Assembly (NCBI RefSeq): GCF_007748095.1
Contig: NZ_CP036287.1
Span: 6,820,001-6,884,000 of the forward strand
Source: Engelhardtia mirabilis
GTDB lineage: Bacteria > Planctomycetota > UBA1135 > GCA-002686595
DNA: 64,000 bases
Reading direction: 5' to 3'
A model generated the notes under the pieces. That model saw only the letters and a list, made by a program, of their open reading frames with translations, was not told the origin of the DNA and made no database searches. The translations under genes and the position numbers were made by a program. Positions 1-8,609 of this stretch are shown here, in pieces. Every line of letters starts with the position of its first letter. The stretch's first letter is position 1.

Positions 1-2
1 AC

Positions 3-740
3 GACGCCCTGCTGCTCAACTACGGCGTGGGCGGCTTCGGCCTGGACCAGATCTACCTGACCCTGCGCGAGACCCTGAAGGCCTGGGACACGTCGGGCCT
101 GGCGAAGCCGAAGGTGATCGTGTCCTTCTTCCTCGACAACGACCTGGACCGCTGCGACCTCTCGATTCGCGACTTCCCCAAGCCGCGCTTCACGGTCGAG
201 GACGGCCAACTCGTCGAGCACAGCGTGGAGTCGCCCAGCGGCTCGGCCTGGTACGAGCGCAACAGCTCCGTGTTCGACCTGTGGACCTGGCGTTGGCTGG
301 TCCACTCGTCGCACCTCTTGCCGAACAAGCTCCAGTCGCGCTTCGACGGCACCGACCGCCACCGCGAGTTCCTGCAGGAGGCCGTGCCCCTCCTGTTCGC
401 GGCGGCGCACGAAGAGCTGGCCTCGCGCGGCATCGAGCACAGCTTCCTGATCCTCCCGGGCGAGGTCGCGCTCAAGTACCCCTACCACACCTGGCGCGAA
501 CCCCTGGTCGAGCAGTCCCTGACCGACTTGGGCGTGAACTGGGTCAACGCCCGCTGGGAGTTCGAGCAGCACGCCAAGGCCGTGGGCCTCCAGCCGAAGG
601 ACTACTTCGGCACCGAGGGTCGCGCCGCCGGCCACTACACGCCCCTGGGCAACCGGGTCGCGATGCAGGCCTTGCTGCGCGCCGTGGACGGTGACTCCGA
701 CGCCGGTCGCCGGCCCTTGGGGTACGAGCCGGCGCGCTGA
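3..740 (+). CDS. SGNH/GDSL-hydrolase-like protein, 5' end outside window
   Basis: The frame is open to the left edge, so the N-terminus is missing; a GTG at 27 is internal. The visible part begins DALLLNYGVGGFGLDQ, the second conserved block of SGNH hydrolases (the NxGVGGxGxDQ type), followed by a beta-strand VIVSFFLDNDL and the KPRF segment common in this subgroup. The C-terminal GHYTPLGNRVA matches the position of the catalytic-His block, although the usual Asp two or three residues before the His is not obvious. Family members remove or transfer acyl groups on lipids or polysaccharides, and the relatives I know with the GVGGxGxDQ form are mostly exported. The catalytic Ser block (GDS) lies outside the window. 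The gene is convergent with the lipoprotein gene at 786-1241. Confidence 0.7.
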   Translation, partial: DALLLNYGVGGFGLDQIYLTLRETLKAWDTSGLAKPKVIVSFFLDNDLDRCDLSIRDFPKPRFTVEDGQLVEHSVESPSGSAWYERNSSVFDLWTWRWLVHSSHLLPNKLQSRFDGTDRHREFLQEAVPLLFAAAHEELASRGIEHSFLILPGEVALKYPYHTWREPLVEQSLTDLGVNWVNARWEFEQHAKAVGLQPKDYFGTEGRAAGHYTPLGNRVAMQALLRAVDGDSDAGRRPLGYEPAR

Positions 741-785
741 GGCGACCGCGAGACTTCAGTGCCCCGGCGGCCGCCCGGCCCGGGT

Positions 786-1241
786 TCAGTCGTCGTCGTC
801 GCGCGACTCCGCGACCGGCTCCGGCGGACGCTCGCCGGGCGCGTAGAGCGGAATCAGATGGGATTCGGGCAGCTTCCACATGGCGCCCGTCGCCGGGTCG
901 ACGATCAGCCAACCGATCAAGCCGCCGAACAGGATGTTGCCCACGTACCAGCCGTCGAGCGACGCCTTGAGGGTCGAGACCTCGGGCTCGTAACCGGGCA
1001 GGCTGGCGTTGACCGTGTAGGACTGCGACGAGAAGAAGCCGGCCTTCGCCTTGAGGGTGACAGTGGTCGGTGCGGTGCCTCGGTGTACCCGTTCACCCTT
1101 GCGATCGACGATCTCGATCGCCGCGCCGGTCGGCTCGGTATCGATTCGCACGGCATACTCGCTCTTGCTGACGATGCTGGCGCAAGAGGCCAGTGGCAGC
1201 AGCGCTGCGGCGGTCAGGAACTCGGGCTTGATTCGAATCAT
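786..1241 (-). CDS. Small lipoprotein with PEGA-like beta domain
   Basis: A 151-residue protein. The ATG at 1241 is preceded by a good ribosome-binding site (GGGAGAG). It starts MIRIKPEFLTAAALLPLASC, a short lipoprotein signal with Cys20 as the likely acylated residue. The mature part (SEYAVRIDTEPTGAAIEI...) resembles PEGA-type surface domains that present short beta-strands, then GGLIGWLIVDPATGAMWKLP, a hydrophobic stretch with a segment seen in many small envelope lipoproteins of unknown role. The C-terminus is acidic (DDDD). It is divergent from gmhA and convergent with the SGNH gene. No enzymatic motif is seen. Confidence 0.75.
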   Translation of the reverse strand: MIRIKPEFLTAAALLPLASCASIVSKSEYAVRIDTEPTGAAIEIVDRKGERVHRGTAPTTVTLKAKAGFFSSQSYTVNASLPGYEPEVSTLKASLDGWYVGNILFGGLIGWLIVDPATGAMWKLPESHLIPLYAPGERPPEPVAESRDDDD

Positions 1242-1418
1242 GGTTCTCTCCCATCGGGCCAATCTGAATTCGGAGGCACGGCGAGCGGCCCCCGCGAAGT
1301 GGGCGAGCATAGTGAGACATCGGTCCTCGAGTCCAAGTTTCGGTTCGCGGGAGAGGCCCGGCCGGGGCGCGGGGCGGGCACCGTTGCCGAGCGCCCGGAC
1401 TCGGGACAGACTGTGGCG

Positions 1419-2018
1419 ATGACCAGCGCCGACGCGATCCGAGCCTCCTTCGACGAGGCTGCCCGCACCCTGGAAGCCTTCACCCAGAGCCCCGAGGGTC
1501 TGGGCCGGGTCCCGGCGTTCGCCGAGGCGACCCTGGCCACCGTGCGCCGCAAGGGGCTCCTGATGGCCTGCGGCAACGGCGGCTCCATGTGCGACGCGAT
1601 GCACTTCGCCGAGGAGTGGACCGGGCGCTTCCGCGGCAACCGGGACGCGATCGGTGCGGTGGCCTTCTCCGACCCGAGCCACCTGACCTGCATCGCCAAC
1701 GACTTCGGCTACGACGAGGTCTTCGCGCGCGAGGTCGAGGCCTACGGCAAGCAGGGCGACCTCCTGGTGTGCCTGTCCACCAGCGGCAACTCCCCCAACG
1801 TGCTGCGCGCGGTCGAGGTCGCCAAGGAGCGCGGGGTGACCACGGTGGGCCTGCTCGGCAAGGGCGGCGGCAAGCTGCTCGATCAGGTCGACATCGCCGT
1901 GGTCGTGCCCGAGGCGACCACCTCGGACCGCATCCAGGAGGTCCACATCAAGGTCCTCCACATCGTGATCGAGGCGGTCGAGCGCGAGCTCTTCCCCGGC
2001 AACTACGCCGCCGGTTGA
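1419..2018 (+). CDS. gmhA: Phosphoheptose isomerase GmhA
   Basis: A 199-residue single SIS-domain protein, close to the usual GmhA length of about 190. Family role: isomerises sedoheptulose 7-phosphate to D-glycero-manno-heptose 7-phosphate, the first step of ADP-heptose synthesis for lipopolysaccharide or glycoprotein sugars, in the cytoplasm. Seen: the sugar-phosphate loop ACGNGGSMCDAMHFAEEW, the second phosphate-binding loop LSTSGNSPNV, and the C-terminal TTSDRIQEVHIKVLHIVIE helix with the metal-ligand/catalytic Glu and His of GmhA. Start: ATG 1419; an in-frame GTG lies 6 nt upstream at 1413. No strong Shine-Dalgarno is visible. It stands alone, divergent from the lipoprotein gene. Confidence 0.9.
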   Translation: MTSADAIRASFDEAARTLEAFTQSPEGLGRVPAFAEATLATVRRKGLLMACGNGGSMCDAMHFAEEWTGRFRGNRDAIGAVAFSDPSHLTCIANDFGYDEVFAREVEAYGKQGDLLVCLSTSGNSPNVLRAVEVAKERGVTTVGLLGKGGGKLLDQVDIAVVVPEATTSDRIQEVHIKVLHIVIEAVERELFPGNYAAG

Positions 2019-2046
2019 CGGCCCGGGGAGCCGGCCGCCGGCGCGC

Positions 2047-3498
<1,452 letters not shown>

Positions 3499-3677
3499 CT
3501 GGATCGGTGTTCTCACTCCGGAGGCCGTAGCACACAGCGATCGGAGGTTCAGCCGCAAGAACTCCGAGCAAGCCCTCGAGCGGCAGCGCAGACCGTACCT
3601 CAAATCACTGCGGGCGAGTGAGTTAGGTGTCAGGGGCGGAGCCTGGCACAGGAGTTGTAAGAGTGCCCCCCGGATCC

Positions 3678-3701
3678 GGGGCCGGGGCCGGGGCCGGGGC
3701 C
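3678..3701. repeat. Four tandem GGGGCC hexanucleotides
   Basis: Four perfect GGGGCC units lie 45 nt before the csbD-like gene, directly after a 14-nt palindrome (CCCCGGATCCGGGG, 3668-3681). Four G4 runs make a G-quadruplex possible on the coding strand in the 5' leader. Confidence 0.8.
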
Positions 3702-3745
3702 GGGACCCGTCCCGTCACCACAACCGACAGCGAAAGGACCGCGTC

Positions 3746-3949
3746 ATGAAGACCGACCGAATCGAAGGCAACTGGAAGCAAGCCGTGGGCGCCGTGAAGG
3801 AGCAGTGGGGCAAGCTCACCGACGACGACCTGAAGGAGGTCGAGGGCAAGCGCGACAAGCTCGTGGGCAAGATCCAGCAGCGCTACGGCGTGGCCAAGGA
3901 CAAGGCCGAGCAGGAGCTCGCGCGCTTCGAGAGCGGCAACCGCTACTGA
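3746..3949 (+). CDS. CsbD-family stress protein
   Basis: A 67-residue hydrophilic protein beginning MKTDRIEGNWKQAVGAVKEQ, the CsbD signature, followed by KLTDDDLKEVEGKRDKLVGKIQQRYG and an amphipathic C-terminal helix. Family members are abundant small proteins induced under general stress; their biochemical role is not known. The ATG at 3746 has a purine-rich site (GAAAGGA) at good spacing. It is the first of a run of small rightward genes (3746-5112) that may be co-transcribed. A sequence 90-100 nt upstream (TGGCAC-N5-TTGTA, 3644-3659) resembles a sigma-54 promoter except at the critical -12 C. Confidence 0.88.
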   Translation: MKTDRIEGNWKQAVGAVKEQWGKLTDDDLKEVEGKRDKLVGKIQQRYGVAKDKAEQELARFESGNRY

Positions 3950-3960
3950 TCCGGGCTCGC

Positions 3961-4371
3961 GTGAAGCGCTCGCAGCCCCAGCCGACGACGACCCGATCCG
4001 CCCGGCGACTGCTCGCGGCGGCGCTCGACATCAGCCGCGCGCCGGCCCGCGAACGCCCGAGCGACGACCGCCGCCTGGGCGACCTCCGCCTGGCCCTGCG
4101 CCTCGCTCGACAGCGGGCCCAGAACTTCCAGTTGCGACTCGACCGCAGCCGCGCCACGCCGATCGGCCTGCACGTCTGCGGAAGCGTCCGCGACGAGATC
4201 CGCGGGCTGGTACAGCGCATCGATCGCCTCGAGGCGACCCATCCACCCACCGACGAAATCCGAGAATCCGATGCAAGACCCCACCGACAAGACCCGCCTC
4301 CACCTCCTACGTCTCGCGGCCGGCGCCACCTTGGCCGCCCTGGCCCTGGCTACGACCGGCTGCACCGATGA
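3961..4371 (+). CDS. Hypothetical helical protein, downstream part doubtful
   Basis: A GTG start 11 nt after the CsbD stop opens a 136-residue frame. Third-position GC is high up to about 4250, arguing for real coding, and residues about 30-95 are Arg/Asp/Leu-rich helices (DRRLGDLRLALRLARQRAQ). After 4270 the frame overlaps the lipoprotein gene by 101 nt and becomes Pro/Arg-rich and low in coding character, so either the true gene ends in a way the sequence hides (an indel) or the tail is fortuitous. No family is recognised. Confidence 0.4.
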   Translation: MKRSQPQPTTTRSARRLLAAALDISRAPARERPSDDRRLGDLRLALRLARQRAQNFQLRLDRSRATPIGLHVCGSVRDEIRGLVQRIDRLEATHPPTDEIRESDARPHRQDPPPPPTSRGRRHLGRPGPGYDRLHR

Positions 4372-4507
4372 GCACGCCGATGCGGCGGAGACCATCGAGG
4401 ACACCGCCGAAGACGCCGCGGACGCCGTCGGCGATGCCGCGCAGAACATCCAGGACGGCGTCGAAGACGCCGCTGAGAACGTCGAGGACGCGGCCGACGG
4501 CCACTGA
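4271..4507 (+). CDS. Small lipoprotein with Ala/Asp/Glu repeats
   Basis: A 78-residue protein. Basic N-terminus, hydrophobic stretch LAAGATLAALALATTGC with Cys31 as the likely lipidated residue, then a short acidic domain built from repeated AEDAAD/VEDAAEN-like heptads that would form an amphipathic helix. Small acidic envelope lipoproteins of this kind are common and uncharacterised. It lies in the small-gene cluster after the CsbD-like gene, with 49 nt to the following coiled-coil gene. Codon use is strongly GC3-biased, supporting this frame against those overlapping it. Confidence 0.7.
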   Translation: MQDPTDKTRLHLLRLAAGATLAALALATTGCTDEHADAAETIEDTAEDAADAVGDAAQNIQDGVEDAAENVEDAADGH

Positions 4508-4556
4508 TCGCCGATCCCGCCCACCCGCCGCCAACCAGCCGACCCGGAGAGACACC

Positions 4557-4871
4557 ATGCAAACCGCCACTGAGACCCGTCAGAAGATCGTCACCGCCAT
4601 CTCGCGGGATGTCTCGCACCTGCGCGACCGCCTGGCCCGCACCCGCGACGAGCTGCGGCTCGAGGCACACCTGGGAGCCAAGGAACTCGAGGACCGCAGG
4701 GGCGAGCTGGATCGCCAGCGCCGGGACCTGGCCGACCGCATCCGCGCCGCGCGGGGAACGGCCGCCAAGGGCGCCAGCAGGGTGGGATCCGAGCTCACGC
4801 GCGCCTGGGAGCAGACCCTCGAGGCCTGCGGTGAAGTGCAAGAGGAGCTGACGCGCCGTGGCCGGTCTTGA
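4557..4871 (+). CDS. Small coiled-coil protein
   Basis: A 104-residue protein. ATG 4557 is preceded by GGAGAGA. After about 15 residues it is almost entirely charged heptad-type helix (LRDRLARTRDELRLEAHLG, LEDRRGELDRQRRDLADRI), so a coiled coil is expected. There is no signal peptide, membrane segment or catalytic motif. The length and charge pattern resemble phasin-like or other small scaffold proteins, but no family can be assigned. Its 3' end overlaps the next short proline-rich frame by 14 nt. Confidence 0.65.
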   Translation: MQTATETRQKIVTAISRDVSHLRDRLARTRDELRLEAHLGAKELEDRRGELDRQRRDLADRIRAARGTAAKGASRVGSELTRAWEQTLEACGEVQEELTRRGRS

Positions 4872-5112
4872 CGCGCCCGTGAGTGCCGGCGGAGGCGACC
4901 CGACTCCGGGCGGGCCGGCCGAACCCCCCGGGTTCACGCCGCCGGTCCCCAACAGGCCCACCGCGCCCAAACCCGAGGTCCCTACGGGTCCCGGGCCGGA
5001 TCGTCCGGAGGTCGCCCCCACGCCTCCGCCGCGGATCCCCGACCCGCCGCCGGCCCCGCCCCAGACTCCCGGGGCTCCAGCCACCCCGGCGGGCGGGCGC
5101 GGATCCTGGTGA
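4858..5112 (+). CDS. Short proline-rich protein, doubtful
   Basis: An 84-codon frame from GTG 4858, overlapping the coiled-coil gene by 14 nt (translational coupling possible). About a third of the residues are Pro, with Gly, Ala and Thr: a disordered linker-like sequence without a recognisable domain. The last codons (GRGSW and stop) fall inside a 22-nt sequence (5095-5116) that is repeated exactly at 55765-55786, so the C-terminus may have been supplied by a repeat element. Confidence 0.4.
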   Translation: MAGLDAPVSAGGGDPTPGGPAEPPGFTPPVPNRPTAPKPEVPTGPGPDRPEVAPTPPPRIPDPPPAPPQTPGAPATPAGGRGSW

Positions 5113-5116
5113 CCGA
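5095..5116. repeat. 22-nt dispersed repeat, copy 1
   Basis: Identical over 22 nt (GGGCGCGGATCCTGGTGACC plus GA) to the right end of the large inverted repeat at 55602-55786, and in reverse complement to much of that element's left end. Downstream the two loci stay similar for about 10 nt (GCGGGCTAA versus CCGGGTTAG). It covers the stop codon of the proline-rich frame. Confidence 0.75.
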
Positions 5117-5122
5117 TGCGGG

Positions 5123-7177
5123 CTAAGACTCGGTCCGTCCGACGGCGGCTGGGCGGATCCAGCTCCAGGGGTCCGAGCCCAGGGGCCGGGGCTCGCCTAG
5201 ATGGGGGCCGCTGGCGAGGGCGCAGCCGGCGGCGATCAGCCGCTCCGCCGCACGCTCGCGATCGACTCCCGTCGCCACCAGCTCGAAGCCGTTGCGCAGG
5301 CAGTGCTGCACGATGACCTCGAGCAGGGCTTCGTCCCCGCCGGCCTCGAGCATGCGCGGCGCCAGGCGCGCGCCGTCCACCCCGCCCCGCCGCAACAGGG
5401 CCAGGGGCGCGTAGCGCTCGCCGAAGTCGTCGACGAGCACCGCGTGTCCCCGCGCTCGCAGGCGACGCACACCGGCGGCCAGCTCGTCGCCTCCGAGCAC
5501 CAGCGAGTCCTCGGGCAGGGCCAGACGCACGCGATTCGACCCCACGGAGAGGGCATCCAGGACGTGCTCGAGGGTCACCGCGGTGGTGGAGGTCATCAGG
5601 CACGAGGCCGACACCCGCAGGTCGATCAGCCGCGCGCGAGCCGCTTGCGGTGCGGCCCCGCCTAGCAGCCTCAGAAGCGCCTCGACACCGATCGGGTCCA
5701 GTGGGCGCGGCGGCGAGTCGGGCCCGTAGCAGGCGCCGATCTCGGCACCGACGGTCGCGCGCGAGATCAGCTCCACCACCGGCCGCACGACCAGGCGCGG
5801 TTGGTCCGCGGGCCGTCGTTGGGGTTCGAGCTCGAACTCCCCAAGCTCCTCGTCCGACTCCAGGTCCGAGCTCCAGATCGCCAGGGCCGCTCGACCCGCG
5901 GCCTTGGCGTGGTACATGGCGCGGTCCGCGCGGCGCAGGACCTCGTCCGGATCCGGACCGTCGCCGACGACGACCACCAGCCCGATCGACGCCGCCAGGT
6001 CGAGGTTGAGGCCGTCGAGTTGGAAGGGCTTGCGGAGGCTGGCGAGGATGCGGCGCGCCACGTGCTCGGCATCGCGGGCCCCGTCCAGGTCCTCGAGCAA
6101 CACCCCGAACTCGTCGCCGCCCATGCGCGCGACCGTGTCGGCCGGGCGCAGGCAGCCGCGCAGTCGCCGCACGACCTCGATCAGGGCCGCGTCCCCGGCC
6201 GCGTGGCCGTGCTCGTCGTTGAGCGGTTTGAAGCGGTCCAGGTCGATGAACATGACCGCCGTGCGCAGGCCCGGGCGCCGCCGTCCGCGCTCGACCGCCT
6301 GGCGCACGCGGTCGAGCAGCACGCCGCGGGTCACCGCGCCGGTCAGCGCGTCATGGTGGGCGTCGTGCATCAAACGCTCGACCTCGGCGCGGGCGTAGGT
6401 CACGTCGCGCAGGGATCCGACCATGCGCTCGGGGCGGCCGTGGGCGTCGATCACCGCCCGCCCCTGGAGGCGGATCATGCGGTAGCCGCGCTCGCGGTCG
6501 CGCATGCGGCACTCGATCCGGAAGCGCTCGAGCGGCTGCTCCAAGAGGCGCGCGAGGCCGTCGCGAAAGCGCGTGTGCTCGGAAGGGTGAACCAGCTCGA
6601 TCCAGGAGTCGAGGCGGCCTCCGAGCTCGGTCGGATCGATGCCGAGCAGCTCCTTCAGGGCAGCCGAGCAGATGACCTCGCCGGTTCCGATGTCCCATTC
6701 CCAGATGACGTCGTGGCTAGCCTCGGTGGCCAGGACGTAGCGGCGCCGAACCAGATCCAGCTCGCGCACCAGGGAGGCGCGCATGCGCGCGCGCTCGATC
6801 GTGCGGCGCAGGGCGGGGCCGTTGAACTGGCCACGCAGGAGCAGGTCCTGGGCGCCCGAGCGCAGGGTGCGGTCGACCAGCTCGGGATGGTCCTCGCGGG
6901 CCAAGAGGACCACTGGCCAGCGCGCGCCGAACTCGGCCACCAGGGCCAGGGCGTCGACGCATCCGGCGGCACTCGCGTCGTCGGCGGCGGCGCCGAACTC
7001 GAGGTCCAAGAGGATCACCTCGCAGGGCGCGGCGTCGAGGGCCACCCGCGCCTCGCCGGCGGTCGTGGCCAGGACGAGATCCAGGGGCGGCGCGCCGGGT
7101 TGATCCAGGACGCACCGCAGCTCCTCGATGCCCCTCGGGTCGCTCTCGACGACCACTGCTCGCCAACGCTCGTTCAA
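5123..7177 (-). CDS. REC-PAS-GGDEF-degenerate EAL protein (diguanylate cyclase)
   Basis: A 684-residue protein from TTG 7177; GTG 7156 is an alternative. Receiver-like domain about 5-130 (VVVESDP, ILLDLEFG with the likely phospho-Asp; the usual Lys in the last loop is Arg, GAQDLLLRG). PAS domain about 145-265 (HDVIWEWDIGTGEVICSAAL). The GGDEF domain has an intact GGDEF at 353-357 and an RxxD product-inhibition site (RPAD) five residues before it, so c-di-GMP synthesis with feedback control is expected. The EAL-type tail keeps DDFG but lacks the EAL motif itself (EIG in its place), the catalytic Lys and the QG motif, so it is probably only a binding or regulatory domain. It lies 110 nt after the acetyltransferase gene at the end of the flagellar run, which fits a motility or adhesion role. 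Confidence 0.85.
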   Translation of the reverse strand: MNERWRAVVVESDPRGIEELRCVLDQPGAPPLDLVLATTAGEARVALDAAPCEVILLDLEFGAAADDASAAGCVDALALVAEFGARWPVVLLAREDHPELVDRTLRSGAQDLLLRGQFNGPALRRTIERARMRASLVRELDLVRRRYVLATEASHDVIWEWDIGTGEVICSAALKELLGIDPTELGGRLDSWIELVHPSEHTRFRDGLARLLEQPLERFRIECRMRDRERGYRMIRLQGRAVIDAHGRPERMVGSLRDVTYARAEVERLMHDAHHDALTGAVTRGVLLDRVRQAVERGRRRPGLRTAVMFIDLDRFKPLNDEHGHAAGDAALIEVVRRLRGCLRPADTVARMGGDEFGVLLEDLDGARDAEHVARRILASLRKPFQLDGLNLDLAASIGLVVVVGDGPDPDEVLRRADRAMYHAKAAGRAALAIWSSDLESDEELGEFELEPQRRPADQPRLVVRPVVELISRATVGAEIGACYGPDSPPRPLDPIGVEALLRLLGGAAPQAARARLIDLRVSASCLMTSTTAVTLEHVLDALSVGSNRVRLALPEDSLVLGGDELAAGVRRLRARGHAVLVDDFGERYAPLALLRRGGVDGARLAPRMLEAGGDEALLEVIVQHCLRNGFELVATGVDRERAAERLIAAGCALASGPHLGEPRPLGSDPWSWIRPAAVGRTES

Positions 7178-7287
7178 GTTCGTGGACCTCGGACCCTTTC
7201 GTCCACAGTCTGCCGCGCGGCGACGCCCACCGGTCGGGGCAGATCGGGGAACGGCCCGCTCGCGAGCCCAACAGCGGGCTCGAGCGC

Positions 7288-8280
7288 TCAGATGGAGTCG
7301 AGGCCCCAGGCGAACAGCGCCCCGAAGGGACCGCAGCTGTCCGCGTCGGCTGGGGTCGGCAAGAGCGCCGCCAGCAGTTGATCCTGGGGCAGGTGCGCAG
7401 CGGCCGGGCCCAGCAGCGCGCGGGCTGCCTCGGGCGCCAGGAGGCGCCCCATCCCTAGCACCCCGGGCTCCGCGCGCAGGCCGAGGTCGAGCAGTCCGCG
7501 GACGGTCGGAAGGCTCGCGTGGGGTGTCAGCACGAAGGCCCGCCGGCCGGCGGCCACGTGGGGGGCGGCCAACTCGCCGATCAGCGCCAGGACAGCCAGG
7601 GTCTCTCCACCCCAGTCGTGCACGGCCCCGCGCAGATCGGGCCCCTTGCCCTCGCAGGCGTAGGCCACGACTCGATCGCCGCGGGTCGCGACCCGCGTGC
7701 GCAGGCCGGGGATGGCGAGCAGGGCGCGGGTCTCGTCCAGGCTGCGCTCGACCCGGATCGGCCGTGCGGCCATCAGGGCCTGGACGGACTCGCTGTCGCG
7801 TTCGGGGTCGTAGGCGCGGGTAGAAGCCCAGTGGGGCAGGGCCTCCAGGGCGCCCGCGTCGAGGGCGAAGTCCAGCTCGCGGCCCAGGGCGTGGTAGCCG
7901 CGGCGCTGGTAGAAGCTCGCGTCGTCGGCCCACAGCAGGCTCGCCACGCAGCCGCGGTCCGCCAGGGCGGCCTCCGCCGCGTCGAGCACGCTGGAGGCGA
8001 AGCCGCGGCCGCGGGTGTTGGTGTCGGTGGCCACGTAGCCGATCAGGCCCAGGCGCAGGCTGCCGCCGGGGACGACGAAGTCGCGGGGCAGGATCGCGCA
8101 GGCGGAGCAAACGGCGCCGTCCTCGGACAGGGCCACGACACGGCCAGGTCGCTGGGCCCCCAGGGGGCCTTCGAAGACCAGCGGACACTCGGCGGCCACG
8201 GAGCCACCGCCGCGCATGACCCGCTCGATCAGCTGACGGGCGCCGGGCAGGACCTGCTCGGCCTTCGTCGCGACGCTCAC
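7288..8280 (-). CDS. GNAT-family N-acetyltransferase (Eis-like layout)
   Basis: A 330-residue protein. GTG start overlaps the upstream stop in a GTGA, implying translational coupling. The N-terminal half is a GNAT domain: LRLGLIGYVATDTNTRGRGFASSVLDAAEAAL contains the acetyl-CoA-binding V-x-T-x-x-x-x-R-G-x-G-x-A pattern, and FYQRRGYHALG is the typical C-terminal GNAT block. The second half (about 175-330) has a further alpha/beta region ending SCGPFGALFAWGLDSI, consistent with a tandem GNAT or sterol-carrier-like tail. The substrate is unknown; the position after flgL and a small unknown flagellar-operon gene makes modification of a flagellar or surface protein possible (inference). Confidence 0.8.
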   Translation of the reverse strand: MSVATKAEQVLPGARQLIERVMRGGGSVAAECPLVFEGPLGAQRPGRVVALSEDGAVCSACAILPRDFVVPGGSLRLGLIGYVATDTNTRGRGFASSVLDAAEAALADRGCVASLLWADDASFYQRRGYHALGRELDFALDAGALEALPHWASTRAYDPERDSESVQALMAARPIRVERSLDETRALLAIPGLRTRVATRGDRVVAYACEGKGPDLRGAVHDWGGETLAVLALIGELAAPHVAAGRRAFVLTPHASLPTVRGLLDLGLRAEPGVLGMGRLLAPEAARALLGPAAAHLPQDQLLAALLPTPADADSCGPFGALFAWGLDSI

Positions 8281-8588
8281 TCGCCCGTTCCCTGGGCCTC
8301 GGGCTCGCCGCGACTCAAGCTCGCGCGGTAGGCCTCCAGCAGCTGGTCCTTGAGGGTCAGGGCGTCCTCGAGCGAAGCCCGCGCGTCGCCCAGGGCCCCG
8401 GCCAGGCGACTCGCGTCGCCCACCTCGGCCTCGTGACGCCGCAACTCCTGCGCGCGCTGTTCGAGCTGTTCGAGCAGCGAGCGGAAGGCCGGCGCGTCGG
8501 GGCTGGCCGTTTCGGTGCGCTTGGCTTCACCGGGGCCGCGCAGGGCTTCGGTTCCGCCGGAGCCGGGGAGGATCGGGATCTCATTCAT
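8277..8588 (-). CDS. Small flagellar-operon protein of unknown function
   Basis: A 103-residue protein, ATG 8588, 21 nt after flgL. The first 25 residues are a disordered Gly/Pro segment (MNEIPILPGSGGTEALRGPG); the rest is helical, with FRSLLEQLEQRAQELRRHE and a C-terminal LEDALTLKDQLLEAYRASL helix. No family is recognised. Being between flgL and the coupled acetyltransferase gene (GTGA overlap) it may be a flagellar export chaperone or regulator; that is context only. Confidence 0.65.
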   Translation of the reverse strand: MNEIPILPGSGGTEALRGPGEAKRTETASPDAPAFRSLLEQLEQRAQELRRHEAEVGDASRLAGALGDARASLEDALTLKDQLLEAYRASLSRGEPEAQGTGE

Positions 8589-8609
8589 GGTCGGTCGTGC
8601 TCCTCTCGA

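Noticed and set aside
7178..8188. Upstream extension of the REC-PAS-GGDEF frame to 8188
   Set aside because: It overlaps the acetyltransferase gene out of frame and is Arg/Pro-rich; the receiver domain begins right after TTG 7177.
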